Assembly (NCBI RefSeq): GCF_900116865.1
Contig: NZ_FPCD01000003.1
Span: forward strand, 124,001 to 188,000
Length of the DNA: 64,000 bases
Reading direction: 5' to 3'
From: Butyrivibrio sp. M55
GTDB taxonomy: Bacteria > Bacillota > Clostridia > Lachnospirales > Lachnospiraceae
Of the stretch, positions 18,578-26,642 are shown piece by piece (position 1 is the stretch's first letter; each line of letters opens with the position of its first letter). The notes under the pieces were generated by a model that made no database searches, was not told where the DNA came from, and saw only the letters and a list, made by a program, of their open reading frames with translations. The position numbers and the translations under genes were made by a program.

Positions 18578-19648
18578 TCATAAATAGCTAAGAAGTCTCT
18601 CGACATCGGCCGTCTCGGTAGCCCAGTCTGTTGCGAATCTGATCACGGTATGATCTTCGTCATATTTCTCCCAGAATCCGTATCTGACATTCTTGCTAAG
18701 CTCCTCCAGTTTTTCATTGGAAACCACAACAAATTGCTGGTTTGTAGGAGAATCAAGGAATATCTTGTATCCTTTGCTCTTAAGACCTTCTTTTAACAGA
18801 TCTGCCGCTTCGATAGCTTTTTTGCTGATATCAAAGTAGAGATTGTCGGTAAACAATGTGTCAAACTGAAGTCCAAGAAGCCATCCCTTTGCAAGAAGCG
18901 CACCGTGCTGCTTGATCACAGGAATCGGGTGCTTCGTTGTTACGCCCTTGGTGAAAACAACCGCTTCGCCAAAGAGCGCGCCGACCTTAGTTCCGCCGAT
19001 ATAGAAAACATCCGCATATTTTGCAATATCTTCTATTGTCACATCGGTTCTTTTGCTCATAAGACCGTATCCGAGCCTTGCTCCGTCTATAAAGAGCGGA
19101 ATATTATACTTCTTGCAGACACTTGAGATATTCTCAAGTTCTTTTTTCGTATAAAGAGTTCCGTACTCTGTGGGATGCGAAATATACACCGCTCCGGGAA
19201 ATACCATATGCTCATGGTTTGCGTCATCATAGAAATTTGAAATAAGCTTATCCACTTCAGCTGCGGATAACTTACCGATATCCGATCCGTATTTCTCAGT
19301 ATCCTTCTCTTCTCCGCGTCCGGGAACCGTAAGTACCTTGTGTCCCGCATGCTCAATGGCACCCGCCTCATGTGCCGCAATATGTCCGGTTTCAGCCGCA
19401 ACGATTCCCTCATATGGCTGAAGGAGCATATCAATTATTGTCTGATTGGTCTGAGTTCCGCCTACAAGGAAAAAGACCTCTCCGTCAGGACATCCGCACA
19501 CTTTCTTTATCTTCTCGGCAGCGCTCTTGCAGTACTCATCCGTGCCGTAACCGTCTATCTGCTCAAAATTTGTCTCCGTAAGGCGCTTTAAGATCTGCGG
19601 ATGCGCACCCTTTGTATAATCACTGGAAAATGAAATTCTATTATCCAT
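18578..19648 (-). CDS. ltaE: Threonine aldolase/beta-eliminating lyase family enzyme
   Basis: The 356-residue protein is a fold-type I pyridoxal-phosphate enzyme of the Beta_elim_lyase family: SFSSDYTKGAHPQIL at the start, FFLVGGTQTNQTIIDMLL, the HIAAHEAGAIEHAGHKV His-rich stretch, ARLGYGLMSK with the cofactor-binding Asp in PLFIDGARL, and the Schiff-base lysine in FYIGGTKVGALFGEA. Low-specificity L-threonine aldolases split threonine or allo-threonine into glycine and acetaldehyde. The symbol is by family only, since related lyases exist. It follows the methionine sulfoxide reductase gene by 24 bp on the same strand. Confidence 0.85.
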   Translation of the reverse strand: MDNRISFSSDYTKGAHPQILKRLTETNFEQIDGYGTDEYCKSAAEKIKKVCGCPDGEVFFLVGGTQTNQTIIDMLLQPYEGIVAAETGHIAAHEAGAIEHAGHKVLTVPGRGEEKDTEKYGSDIGKLSAAEVDKLISNFYDDANHEHMVFPGAVYISHPTEYGTLYTKKELENISSVCKKYNIPLFIDGARLGYGLMSKRTDVTIEDIAKYADVFYIGGTKVGALFGEAVVFTKGVTTKHPIPVIKQHGALLAKGWLLGLQFDTLFTDNLYFDISKKAIEAADLLKEGLKSKGYKIFLDSPTNQQFVVVSNEKLEELSKNVRYGFWEKYDEDHTVIRFATDWATETADVERLLSYL

Positions 19649-19672
19649 ACTCTTATCCTCTTTATGCTTTTA

Positions 19673-20143
19673 TTACTCAAAAGAAACTGTGGAAAAATCT
19701 ATTACTTCTTCCAAAGTCTTTGCAAACATTTCAAGTCCTGCCTTATCATCTTCGTTAAACCTGTTAAGACTGGGGCTGTCTATATCAAGCACTCCAACAA
19801 CCTTGCCCTCTTTGTGAATCGGCACAACAATCTCCGAATTGGATGCACTGTCACATGCGATATGTCCCGCAAATTCGTGAACATTCGCAACAAGCTGCGT
19901 CTCATCGTTTCCTGCCGCTGTTCCGCAAACGCCCTTTCCGAGCCGGATTCTGATGCATGCAACTTTCCCCTGGAATGGTCCAAGTAAAAGAGATCCTTTA
20001 TCCATAAGGTAAAACCCTGCCCAATTAAGGTCTTCCATATTGTCATATAAAAGCGCCGAGGCATTGGACAATACCGGAATAAAATTAGGTTCATCTTCTG
20101 CCAGAACTTTTATCTGTGCAGCAAGCAACTTGTAATCTGTCAT
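19673..20143 (-). CDS. msrC: Free methionine-(R)-sulfoxide reductase (GAF domain)
   Basis: This 156-residue single GAF domain retains all three cysteines of the fRMsr family, in GKVAC, GKGVCGTAA and HIACDSASNSEIVVPI. These form the active site and resolving disulfides that reduce free methionine-R-sulfoxide with thioredoxin. The pattern VHEFAGHIACDSASNSEI and GVLDIDSPSLNRF is diagnostic, so this is not a generic GAF sensor. It probably leads a two-gene unit with the threonine-aldolase-like gene. In an anaerobe it fits oxidative-stress repair. Confidence 0.92.
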   Translation of the reverse strand: MTDYKLLAAQIKVLAEDEPNFIPVLSNASALLYDNMEDLNWAGFYLMDKGSLLLGPFQGKVACIRIRLGKGVCGTAAGNDETQLVANVHEFAGHIACDSASNSEIVVPIHKEGKVVGVLDIDSPSLNRFNEDDKAGLEMFAKTLEEVIDFSTVSFE

Positions 20144-20180
20144 AAATAGTACTCCTTATACCAAAAAGCATTTAGCTTTT

Positions 20181-20222
20181 CAAAAAAATCGTGGATATGA
20201 CTTTTATCCATATCCACGATTC
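20181..20222 (-). terminator. Intrinsic terminator of the opp operon
   Basis: A perfect 12-bp stem (ATCGTGGATATG at 20188-20199 against its complement at 20209-20220) lies after oppF and is followed on the minus strand by TTTTTTTG. Confidence 0.9.
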
Positions 20223-20265
20223 TAACACCATTTTATCTTGTGCACAATCTATTTCCGCACTGCTG

Positions 20266-21204
20266 TTATACCCTTGTCCAGGCCTCGAATTCTTCATCCG
20301 TACACTTCACAAAATGAGTTCCGTCAACCAGATGTTCCGTTCCTTTGTTGTAGTCAAGTCCCGATGTCTTGTAGTCGTAGCTTATAGCTTCACGATTCTT
20401 CTCAAGCTCAGGATTGGGAATAGGAATTGCCGATAAAAGACTCTTTGTATATGGATGAATCGGATTATTAAAGATTTCATCCGTTGTACCTGTCTCAAGA
20501 AGATGTCCCAAGTGCAAAACACCTATCCTGTCCGAAATATACTTAACCATTGAAAGATCGTGTGCAATAAAAAGATATGCTGTTCCAAGCTCCTCCTGAA
20601 TGTCCTTCATAAGGTTTACGACCTGTGCCTGAATGGAAACATCAAGGGCAGAAATACACTCATCGGCTATAACAAGCTTTGGATTCAAGATAAGAGCTCT
20701 TGCAATACCGACTCTCTGTCTCTGTCCGCCCGAAAACTGATGAGGATAGCGATCGGCGTGCTCTTTGGCAAGCCCAACCTTATTAAGAATTGCCTCTACC
20801 TTTTTATCCCTTTCCTCTTTGCTCTTGCAGACATGGTGGATATCAAGGGCTTCTCCGATGATATCTTTGATCTTCTTTCTGGGATTGAGCGAAGCCATCG
20901 GATCCTGGAAGATCATCTGCATCTGAACCCTTAAATTTTCCTTGGTCTCTTTGTTCATCTTTCCGGAAATATCCATTCCGTCAAAAGTGATCTTCCCGTC
21001 CGTCGGATCGTATAGTCTTATGATACTTCTGCCAATCGTAGATTTTCCCGATCCCGACTCACCGACAAGACCGTAAGTCTCGCCCGGATAAACCTTAAAG
21101 CTGACATTTTCCACAGCCTTAACCGTAAATGTCTTACTGACGGGAAAATACTGTCTAAGTCCCTCTACTTCAAGGAGAGGCGCTGCATTATAATTCGCTG
21201 CCAT
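20266..21204 (-). CDS. oppF: Oligopeptide ABC transporter ATPase OppF
   Basis: The 312-residue ATPase has Walker A GESGSGKST, the Q-loop in QMIFQDPMASLNPR, the signature FSGGQRQRVGIARAL, Walker B LVIADECISALD and the H-loop AHDLSM. It ends with the oligopeptide-type C-terminal extension (HPYTKSLLSAIPIPNPELEK). It pairs with OppD to power peptide uptake through OppBC. Its start overlaps the end of oppD by 17 bp. It is the last gene of the operon. Confidence 0.95.
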   Translation of the reverse strand: MAANYNAAPLLEVEGLRQYFPVSKTFTVKAVENVSFKVYPGETYGLVGESGSGKSTIGRSIIRLYDPTDGKITFDGMDISGKMNKETKENLRVQMQMIFQDPMASLNPRKKIKDIIGEALDIHHVCKSKEERDKKVEAILNKVGLAKEHADRYPHQFSGGQRQRVGIARALILNPKLVIADECISALDVSIQAQVVNLMKDIQEELGTAYLFIAHDLSMVKYISDRIGVLHLGHLLETGTTDEIFNNPIHPYTKSLLSAIPIPNPELEKNREAISYDYKTSGLDYNKGTEHLVDGTHFVKCTDEEFEAWTRV

Positions 21205-22324
21205 TTGCCTGTGCCTCCTTTTTCATTCTCTGAATTCTTGCCTTTAATTCTGCCGGCATCTCAACCTTTGGTGCCCTCTCATCAAGAAGCCATGTTGCTG
21301 CAAAATGACTTTCTGTTATCTTGAACATAGGTGGCTCAAGCTTGTCGTCAATCTCCAGAGCATAAGCATTTCTCGGAGCAAAGGCATCACCCTCTTTTTC
21401 ATGCAAAAGATTCGGTGGTGAGCCCGGAATCGTATAAAGTCTGTCATCATCAGTTCCCAGATCCGGCATAGCCGATAAAAGTCCCCAGGTATACGGATGT
21501 CTCGGATCGTAGAATATTTCATTGATCTTACCGACTTCTACAATCTTACCTGCATACATAACATTTACGTAATCCGCAACCTTAGCCACAACTCCGAGAT
21601 CATGAGTAATATAGATAACCGCAATATCTCTTTCCTTCTGAACCTTTTTGATTAGTTCAAGAATCTTGGCCTGAATATTAACGTCAAGAGCTGTTGTAGG
21701 TTCGTCGCAGATAAGAAGATCCGGATTGCAGGAAAGAGCTATTGCAATAACTACTCTCTGTCTCATACCGCCGGAAAGCTGATGAGGATACTGCTTCATT
21801 CTCTTTTCGGCATCCTCAATACCAACTTCCTTTAAAAGCTCTACCGATCTTTTATATGCATCTGCTTTATCAAGCTTGTAATGCCAGATCATGCCTTCCA
21901 TGATCTGTTTGCCGATAGTCATTGTAGGATCAAGGCTTGTCATCGGATCCTGAAATACCATTGCCATCCTTCGACCGTTAATGTGCTTTCTGATCCACTT
22001 TTTGTCCTGCTTTAAAATATCTGCTTCTTTCCACTGCGCAGTCTCATCACTGTCAGGGTTATAATCGATTCCGCCTTTGTTATCGCGATATCTGTAGATT
22101 ATTTCTCCTGAATTAACCTCAGCGTTCTTGGCAAGGATTCCCATTGCAGCACGCATGGTTACAGATTTTCCCGAACCTGACTCACCAACTATAGCAACAG
22201 TCTCGCCCTGATAAAGTTCTAAATTTACTCCGCGGATCGCATGTACTTTTCCCGCGGTAGTCTTAAAGGTGATGTCAAGATCTTTGACATCAAGTATTTT
22301 TTCTCTTCTATTATTTTCACTCAT
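21188..22324 (-). CDS. oppD: Oligopeptide ABC transporter ATPase OppD
   Basis: The 378-residue ATPase has Walker A GESGSGKSVTMRA, the Q-loop in MVFQDPMTSLDPTM, the signature LSGGMRQRVVIAIAL, Walker B LLICDEPTTALD and the peptide-type C-terminal domain (HPYTWGLLSAMPDLG, then IPGSPPNLL). An insert after the Q-loop approach (NKGGIDYNPDSDETAQWKEA, about 85-110) is longer than in the E. coli protein and charged. It follows oppC by 6 bp. Confidence 0.95.
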   Translation of the reverse strand: MSENNRREKILDVKDLDITFKTTAGKVHAIRGVNLELYQGETVAIVGESGSGKSVTMRAAMGILAKNAEVNSGEIIYRYRDNKGGIDYNPDSDETAQWKEADILKQDKKWIRKHINGRRMAMVFQDPMTSLDPTMTIGKQIMEGMIWHYKLDKADAYKRSVELLKEVGIEDAEKRMKQYPHQLSGGMRQRVVIAIALSCNPDLLICDEPTTALDVNIQAKILELIKKVQKERDIAVIYITHDLGVVAKVADYVNVMYAGKIVEVGKINEIFYDPRHPYTWGLLSAMPDLGTDDDRLYTIPGSPPNLLHEKEGDAFAPRNAYALEIDDKLEPPMFKITESHFAATWLLDERAPKVEMPAELKARIQRMKKEAQANGSEL

Positions 22325-22330
22325 GTCAGA

Positions 22331-23386
22331 TCACATCTCCTTTAACTTTGGATCAAGCGCTTCTCTGAGCCCGTCTGCCACAAGGTTAAAGCTGAGCATC
22401 AAAAGAGCCATAACTATGATAGGCGGAATTATCTGATAAGGATGTGTCGTAAAGCTGTTAAATCCTTCAGAAATAAGTGATCCCAGCGAGCACCTCGGTA
22501 CAGGGATTCCAAGTCCTACAAACGAAAGAAACGCTTCTGTAAAAATAGCTGTAGGAATAGAGAACATAACCTGTGTGATAATAGATCCGATAATGTTTGG
22601 AAGTACCTCGCTAAAAATGATATGCATATTTCCCGCACCTAAAGTTCTGGATGCAAGGACAAATTCCTGCTCTTTTAACTTGAGCATCTCTGCTCTGGCA
22701 ATTCTACTCATTCCAACCCACTCAGTGAGCATAAGGGCTATGATTATAGTGATCATACCCGGCTTAAATACCAGGAGAAGAAGCGTAACTATTACAAGCC
22801 TTGGAATACCGTTGGCAATCTCTAAGATTCTCTGAAGTACCATGTCCACTTTGCCTCCAAAGTATCCGGAAATAAGGCCATAACTCATACCAATGATCAT
22901 ATCGATGATTGCTGCCGCAACAGCTATAATAAGTGAAACCTGTGCTCCCGACCATGTTCTGGTCCAGATATCTCTGCCAAAGTTATCGCTTCCAAACCAG
23001 TAAAATGTATCAGGCAGCTTTTTTTCAAAGTAATAGTTCACTGTCTTGGTGCCTGATGTAGTCTTGATATTTTCATGTCCGTCAAAAAGACCTGTGTACT
23101 CAATGATTGGTATTCTCGGCGCAAGATTCTTATTCTCTAAGTTCTGTCCCGAATAGGTATATTCATTCATCACAGGACCTAAAAAGGCAAAAAATGAAAT
23201 TATAAGAACAAAGACAAGACCTATAACAGCGCTCTTCTTACGCCAAAATCTTGCTATTACTTCTTTCCAAAAATTCTGAGACGCGAAGTTTGTATCAACA
23301 AAATCATCCGCCGTTTTTCCTTTTAATCTGAAATCCGCTTCTACAGGGACATAGGAGTTTGCTTTATCAAAAGTTGCTTCTGCCAT
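22331..23386 (-). CDS. oppC: Oligopeptide ABC transporter permease OppC
   Basis: The 351-residue permease has an N-terminal soluble tail, a first helix at about 48-68, a long extracytoplasmic loop carrying FYWFGSDNFGRDIWTRTWSGAQVSL, and five further helices. The EAA-type loop that contacts the ATPases reads RILEIANGIPRLV and ASRTLGAGNMHIIFSEVLPN. The longer reading from 23410 starts in front of the ribosome site; GGAGGGAGATTGAT precedes the ATG at 23386 (MAEATFDKANS). That ATG is one base after the oppB stop. Confidence 0.93.
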   Translation of the reverse strand: MAEATFDKANSYVPVEADFRLKGKTADDFVDTNFASQNFWKEVIARFWRKKSAVIGLVFVLIISFFAFLGPVMNEYTYSGQNLENKNLAPRIPIIEYTGLFDGHENIKTTSGTKTVNYYFEKKLPDTFYWFGSDNFGRDIWTRTWSGAQVSLIIAVAAAIIDMIIGMSYGLISGYFGGKVDMVLQRILEIANGIPRLVIVTLLLLVFKPGMITIIIALMLTEWVGMSRIARAEMLKLKEQEFVLASRTLGAGNMHIIFSEVLPNIIGSIITQVMFSIPTAIFTEAFLSFVGLGIPVPRCSLGSLISEGFNSFTTHPYQIIPPIIVMALLMLSFNLVADGLREALDPKLKEM

Positions 23387-23387
23387 A

Positions 23388-24323
23388 TCAATCTCCCTCC
23401 TTTGCCACACGAATTCTGGGATCTATCACGCCGTAGAGAATATCTACAACAAGCATGATTCCAATGTACATAGCTGAATATATGAAGCTAAGGGCTATAA
23501 CAACGTTATAGTCATTAGACTGGATTGCATTTACTAACAATGAACCAACTCCGGGTATAGAAAAGATCTTTTCAACGACAAGCGAACCTGTCATAAGATC
23601 AACAACAAGTGGTGCCAATACAGTAATAATAGGAATAAGGGCGTTTCTTAAAGCATGTGAGAACACGAGCTTGTTTCCCGAAAGTCCCTTGGATTCAGCA
23701 AGAAGCATATAATCCGAGCCCAAAACTTCGATCATTTCTGCTCTTGTGAATCTTGCAATTGAAGCCATAGTAAACATGGAAAGTGATACTGACGGTAATA
23801 CACTTGAACGAACAACATCTTTTGCCGAATAGAGCATAGGGAACCAGTCCAGCTTAAAACCGAACTGATAAGAAAGTGCCAGAGCAAAAACATATGACGG
23901 AACCGATACGCCGATAACTGAGATTACTGTTGCAAACGTATCCCAAGCGGTATCTCTTTTGAACGCCGCAAGAAGTCCCAATAAAAGACCAATTATTGCC
24001 CCGATAAATACTGCAGCAAATCCAACGCCGATAGAAATCGGAAGTCTGGATGCGATCAGCTGTGTAATAGGGGTATTCTTGGAAATCTTGTAGCTTACTC
24101 CAAGGTCTCCTTTGAACATATTAACAACATAATGAAAAAACTGAATGACAATCGGTTTATCCAGTCCATATTTGGCGTACAGCGCAGCTTTTTGAGATTC
24201 GTTCAGCTTCTCATCATTAAACGGCGAGCCCGGCATAAGCTGCATCAGTATAAAAAGAATCAGTGTAATTGCCAGCAATGTAAAGATTGCTGTGATCACT
24301 CGTTTTAATACATATTTTTTCAT
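23388..24323 (-). CDS. oppB: Oligopeptide ABC transporter permease OppB
   Basis: The 311-residue permease has six predicted helices, with the first at residues 9-30 (VITAIFTLLAITLILFILM). The usual SYKISKNTPITQLIASRLPISIGVG periplasmic approach follows, and the EAA loop reads LLAESKGLSGNKLVFSHALRNALIPIITVLAP. It forms the channel with OppC. It begins 80 bp after oppA, and the gap contains a hairpin that probably lowers expression of the permease and ATPase genes relative to oppA. Confidence 0.94.
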   Translation of the reverse strand: MKKYVLKRVITAIFTLLAITLILFILMQLMPGSPFNDEKLNESQKAALYAKYGLDKPIVIQFFHYVVNMFKGDLGVSYKISKNTPITQLIASRLPISIGVGFAAVFIGAIIGLLLGLLAAFKRDTAWDTFATVISVIGVSVPSYVFALALSYQFGFKLDWFPMLYSAKDVVRSSVLPSVSLSMFTMASIARFTRAEMIEVLGSDYMLLAESKGLSGNKLVFSHALRNALIPIITVLAPLVVDLMTGSLVVEKIFSIPGVGSLLVNAIQSNDYNVVIALSFIYSAMYIGIMLVVDILYGVIDPRIRVAKEGD

Positions 24324-24345
24324 AGCTACCCCAAAAGATTAAAGC

Positions 24346-24383
24346 GCGAGGAAAAGTAGAAAAAACACTACTCTTCCTCTCGC
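24346..24383 (-). terminator. Intercistronic hairpin between oppA and oppB (partial terminator or mRNA stabiliser)
   Basis: GCGAGGAAAAGTAG pairs with CTACTCTTCCTCTCGC with small bulges and an A-rich loop. The tract after it on the minus strand (CTTTAATCTTTT) is only partly T-rich, so leaky termination is likely. This is a common way to make more binding protein than permease. Confidence 0.6.
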
Positions 24384-24403
24384 AAAAGTTTTAGTTTATT
24401 TGA

Positions 24404-26098
24404 TTATTTCTTTTCTGCATTCTTGTAAACTCTGTTAAGTGCTACAGGGTGGAATTCAATGCCGCTTACGTTTGTTGAAATAAGCTCCGCATTGCACTGT
24501 GTATAAAGCGGGAAAATAACCGCTTCATCCATTACGAGCTTCTCTGCCTTATAGAGTGCTGACCAACGTGCTTTGGGATCCATTGCTGTCGAACCTGTTG
24601 TACAATCGGCAATGATCTCATCGTATTCAGAATTACTCCAGAAGCCATAGTTGTTGGCATTCTTTGTTACCCACATTCCGAGATATGTCATAGGATCAGC
24701 GTAATCAGGTCCCCAACGTGTAAGACCAAGTTCAAAATCACCTTCCTGCATACGCTGAACTCTTTCCTTCTTAGGCATCTGCTGAAGTTCAACAGTAAGT
24801 CCGGGAAGTGTTGTCTCAAGCTGTTCCTTAACAACCTGTGCCACCTTGATGGGAGCATCGTCTGCATCGTGGATCATTGTGACAGTAATTTCTTTTGCAC
24901 CAAGTTCTTCAAGTCCCTTGTTCCAATAATCTGCAGCTGCAGTTGCATCATATCTGCAAACATCTTTGAACTTCTCCTGATCGGCTGAGAAATCCGATCC
25001 GTCAGGGCCGGTTGCAAAATCCATAGGAACTGCCGTATAAGTAGGAGCTGAACCATCCTTAAGAACATCTGTTGTAATTGCTTCACGGTTAAGTGCCATT
25101 GTGATGGCATAACGAATATTTTTATTCTGAAGTTCTTTTACTTCTTTCATGTTAGGACTGATGTACCAGAGATATCCTGCGCCGATTGCCTTGTATGAAG
25201 GATCGTCTTTTACCTGATCAACCTGCTCACCGTTAACAAGAGTAGTATCAAGATCTCCGCTCTGGTAACTCATAAGAGCCTGCTGAGAATCCTGAATTAC
25301 CTGATAGTTAAGAGCCACAAGTTTAACTTTGTCTGAATCATAGTAGTCAGGGTTCTTGATAAGACGAATAGTAGTTGCTGCCGGCTGGTACTCATCAAGG
25401 ATGAATGCTCCATTTGAAAGAGTTGTCTCGGGGCTTGTTGCATATGTATCTGCACAGCTCTCAAAGAACGCCTGGTTTACCGGATAGAATGTCGGGAAAT
25501 ACATAAGACTAAGGAAATAGCTTACAGGTACGTTGAGCTTAACTTCAAGAGTCTTTTCATCAACAGCCTTTACACCAAGCTCGCTCTTATCCTTTGTTCC
25601 ATCTATGATTTCCTGAGCATTTACGATCTGTCCGATATCACTGAGCATATATGAATACTCAGAAGCAACCTCGGGATCAACTGCTCTCTGCCAAGCAAAT
25701 ACGAAGTCTGCAGCAGTTACAGGCTTTCCATTGCTCCAATTTGCATCATTACGAATATGGAATGTATATGTAAGACCATCTTCTGAAACATCGACCATAT
25801 CAGCAAGAGCATTTACTGCCTTTCCGTCTGCATCCATCTGCATAAGGCCATCTGTATAGTCAGCGATAACTTCAAAAGATGTACCGTCTGTAGCCTGTTG
25901 AGGATCAAGTGATTCAACAGGTGTCTCAAGCATTACATTGAGATTTCCTTCCGCACTCTTTTTTGAATCAGATGCATCTGCTTCGTCTGAAGTAGTGTCA
26001 TTCTGCTCTGACACCCCGCTTACTGCAGAACTTCCGCAACCAATCATGCTAAGCGTAAGTGCTGACGCAAGCACGATTGATAATAACTTTTTCTTCAT
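24404..26098 (-). CDS. oppA: Oligopeptide-binding lipoprotein OppA
   Basis: The 564-residue protein is of the SBP_bac_5 family. It has a lipoprotein signal ending in a lipobox (LTLSMIGCGSS, Cys at about 22), a low-complexity linker (25-50), and family motifs LETPVESLDPQQATDGTSFEV, DMVDVSEDGLTYTFHIRNDANWSNGKPVTAADFVFAWQR and LTRWGPDYADPMTYLGMW. It captures peptides outside the cell for OppBCDF. It is the first gene of the operon, with AGGAGG before the ATG. Confidence 0.95.
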   Translation of the reverse strand: MKKKLLSIVLASALTLSMIGCGSSAVSGVSEQNDTTSDEADASDSKKSAEGNLNVMLETPVESLDPQQATDGTSFEVIADYTDGLMQMDADGKAVNALADMVDVSEDGLTYTFHIRNDANWSNGKPVTAADFVFAWQRAVDPEVASEYSYMLSDIGQIVNAQEIIDGTKDKSELGVKAVDEKTLEVKLNVPVSYFLSLMYFPTFYPVNQAFFESCADTYATSPETTLSNGAFILDEYQPAATTIRLIKNPDYYDSDKVKLVALNYQVIQDSQQALMSYQSGDLDTTLVNGEQVDQVKDDPSYKAIGAGYLWYISPNMKEVKELQNKNIRYAITMALNREAITTDVLKDGSAPTYTAVPMDFATGPDGSDFSADQEKFKDVCRYDATAAADYWNKGLEELGAKEITVTMIHDADDAPIKVAQVVKEQLETTLPGLTVELQQMPKKERVQRMQEGDFELGLTRWGPDYADPMTYLGMWVTKNANNYGFWSNSEYDEIIADCTTGSTAMDPKARWSALYKAEKLVMDEAVIFPLYTQCNAELISTNVSGIEFHPVALNRVYKNAEKK

Positions 26099-26149
26099 GG
26101 ATAATTCCTCCTATATACTTTATACATGTATACAATCTTATGTATTAAT

Positions 26150-26179
26150 TATAATCAAGGATTAATGGGCAAATGTCAA
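26150..26179 (-). promoter_or_regulatory. Probable opp operon promoter
   Basis: On the minus strand TTGACA (26179-26174) is followed after 17 bases by GATTAT, which runs into an overlapping TATAAT. This lies about 55-80 bp before the oppA start. Confidence 0.55.
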
Positions 26180-26224
26180 TGAAAACTTTTTCGCAATGCT
26201 AAATTTATGCGTTGACGCGTTTGC

Positions 26225-26425
26225 TTATTAAAGCGAAAAACTTGTGCTATAATGCTTTATTTCCTGTACATTCGACAAAGAAATGATACCTTAGAAGCGT
26301 CTTTAGAAGAATTATCAAAAACTTATATCCGGTGATAAGAAGTAGTGATATGTAAACCGGAATAGACTGTCTATTCTAATTTACAAAATAAGAAAAAACC
26401 TCAGATGAAATCATCTGAGGTTTTT
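26225..26425 (+). ncRNA. Candidate small RNA with own promoter and terminator
   Basis: The stretch 26099-26428 has no recognisable gene. On the plus strand an extended -10 (TGCTATAAT, hexamer 26248-26253) with a weak TTATTA -35 at 17-bp spacing is followed by about 165 nt. That RNA ends at a perfect 10-bp hairpin with TTTTT (26399-26425). It would hold a TTATCA/TGATAA stem, a GAATAGAC/GTCTATTC stem (26360-26376) and the terminator. A 27-codon reading frame starts at the -10 itself and has no ribosome site, so it is not convincing. The terminator also serves the tRNA-Gly on the other strand. No RNA family is recognised. Confidence 0.35.
26396..26425. terminator. Bidirectional terminator after tRNA-Gly
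   Basis: A perfect stem, CCTCAGATGA (26399-26408) against TCATCTGAGG (26411-26420), is flanked by A-runs and T-runs so that it works on both strands. Confidence 0.88.
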
Positions 26426-26428
26426 AAG

Positions 26429-26501
26429 AGCGATAGACGGGGCTCGAACCCGCGGTCTCGACCTTGGCAAGGTCGCGCGTTACCAACTACGCCACTATCG
26501 C
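26429..26501 (-). tRNA. tRNA-Gly(GCC)
   Basis: The 73-nt cloverleaf has acceptor GCGATAG/CTATCGC, anticodon arm CGACCTTGCCAAGGTCG with anticodon GCC, T-arm GCGGGTTCGAGCCCCGT and discriminator T. CCA is not encoded. It is identical to the tRNA at 28017-28089 on the opposite strand. Confidence 0.96.
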
Positions 26502-26597
26502 ATATATCTAAAGTCGCTTGCGCGACAGCAATAGTAATGTTATACCAATCAGAAAAATATGTCAACAGAAAAACAAATTTTTTAAGCAATAAAAATA

Positions 26598-26633
26598 CCC
26601 CGGCACTGGTGATTACACACTTGTGCCAAGGCA
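26598..26633 (-). terminator. Probable terminator of the RlmI-like gene
   Basis: TGCCTTGGCAC pairs imperfectly with GTGCCGGGGTA around a loop of about 16 bases and is followed on the minus strand by TATTTTTATTG. It lies just after the stop at 26643. Confidence 0.6.
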
Positions 26634-26642
26634 TTATTTTTA

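Noticed and set aside
26254-26337. A 27-codon frame beginning MLYFLY in the opp-tRNA gap
   Set aside because: It begins at the putative -10 element with no ribosome site, so it cannot be translated from that promoter.
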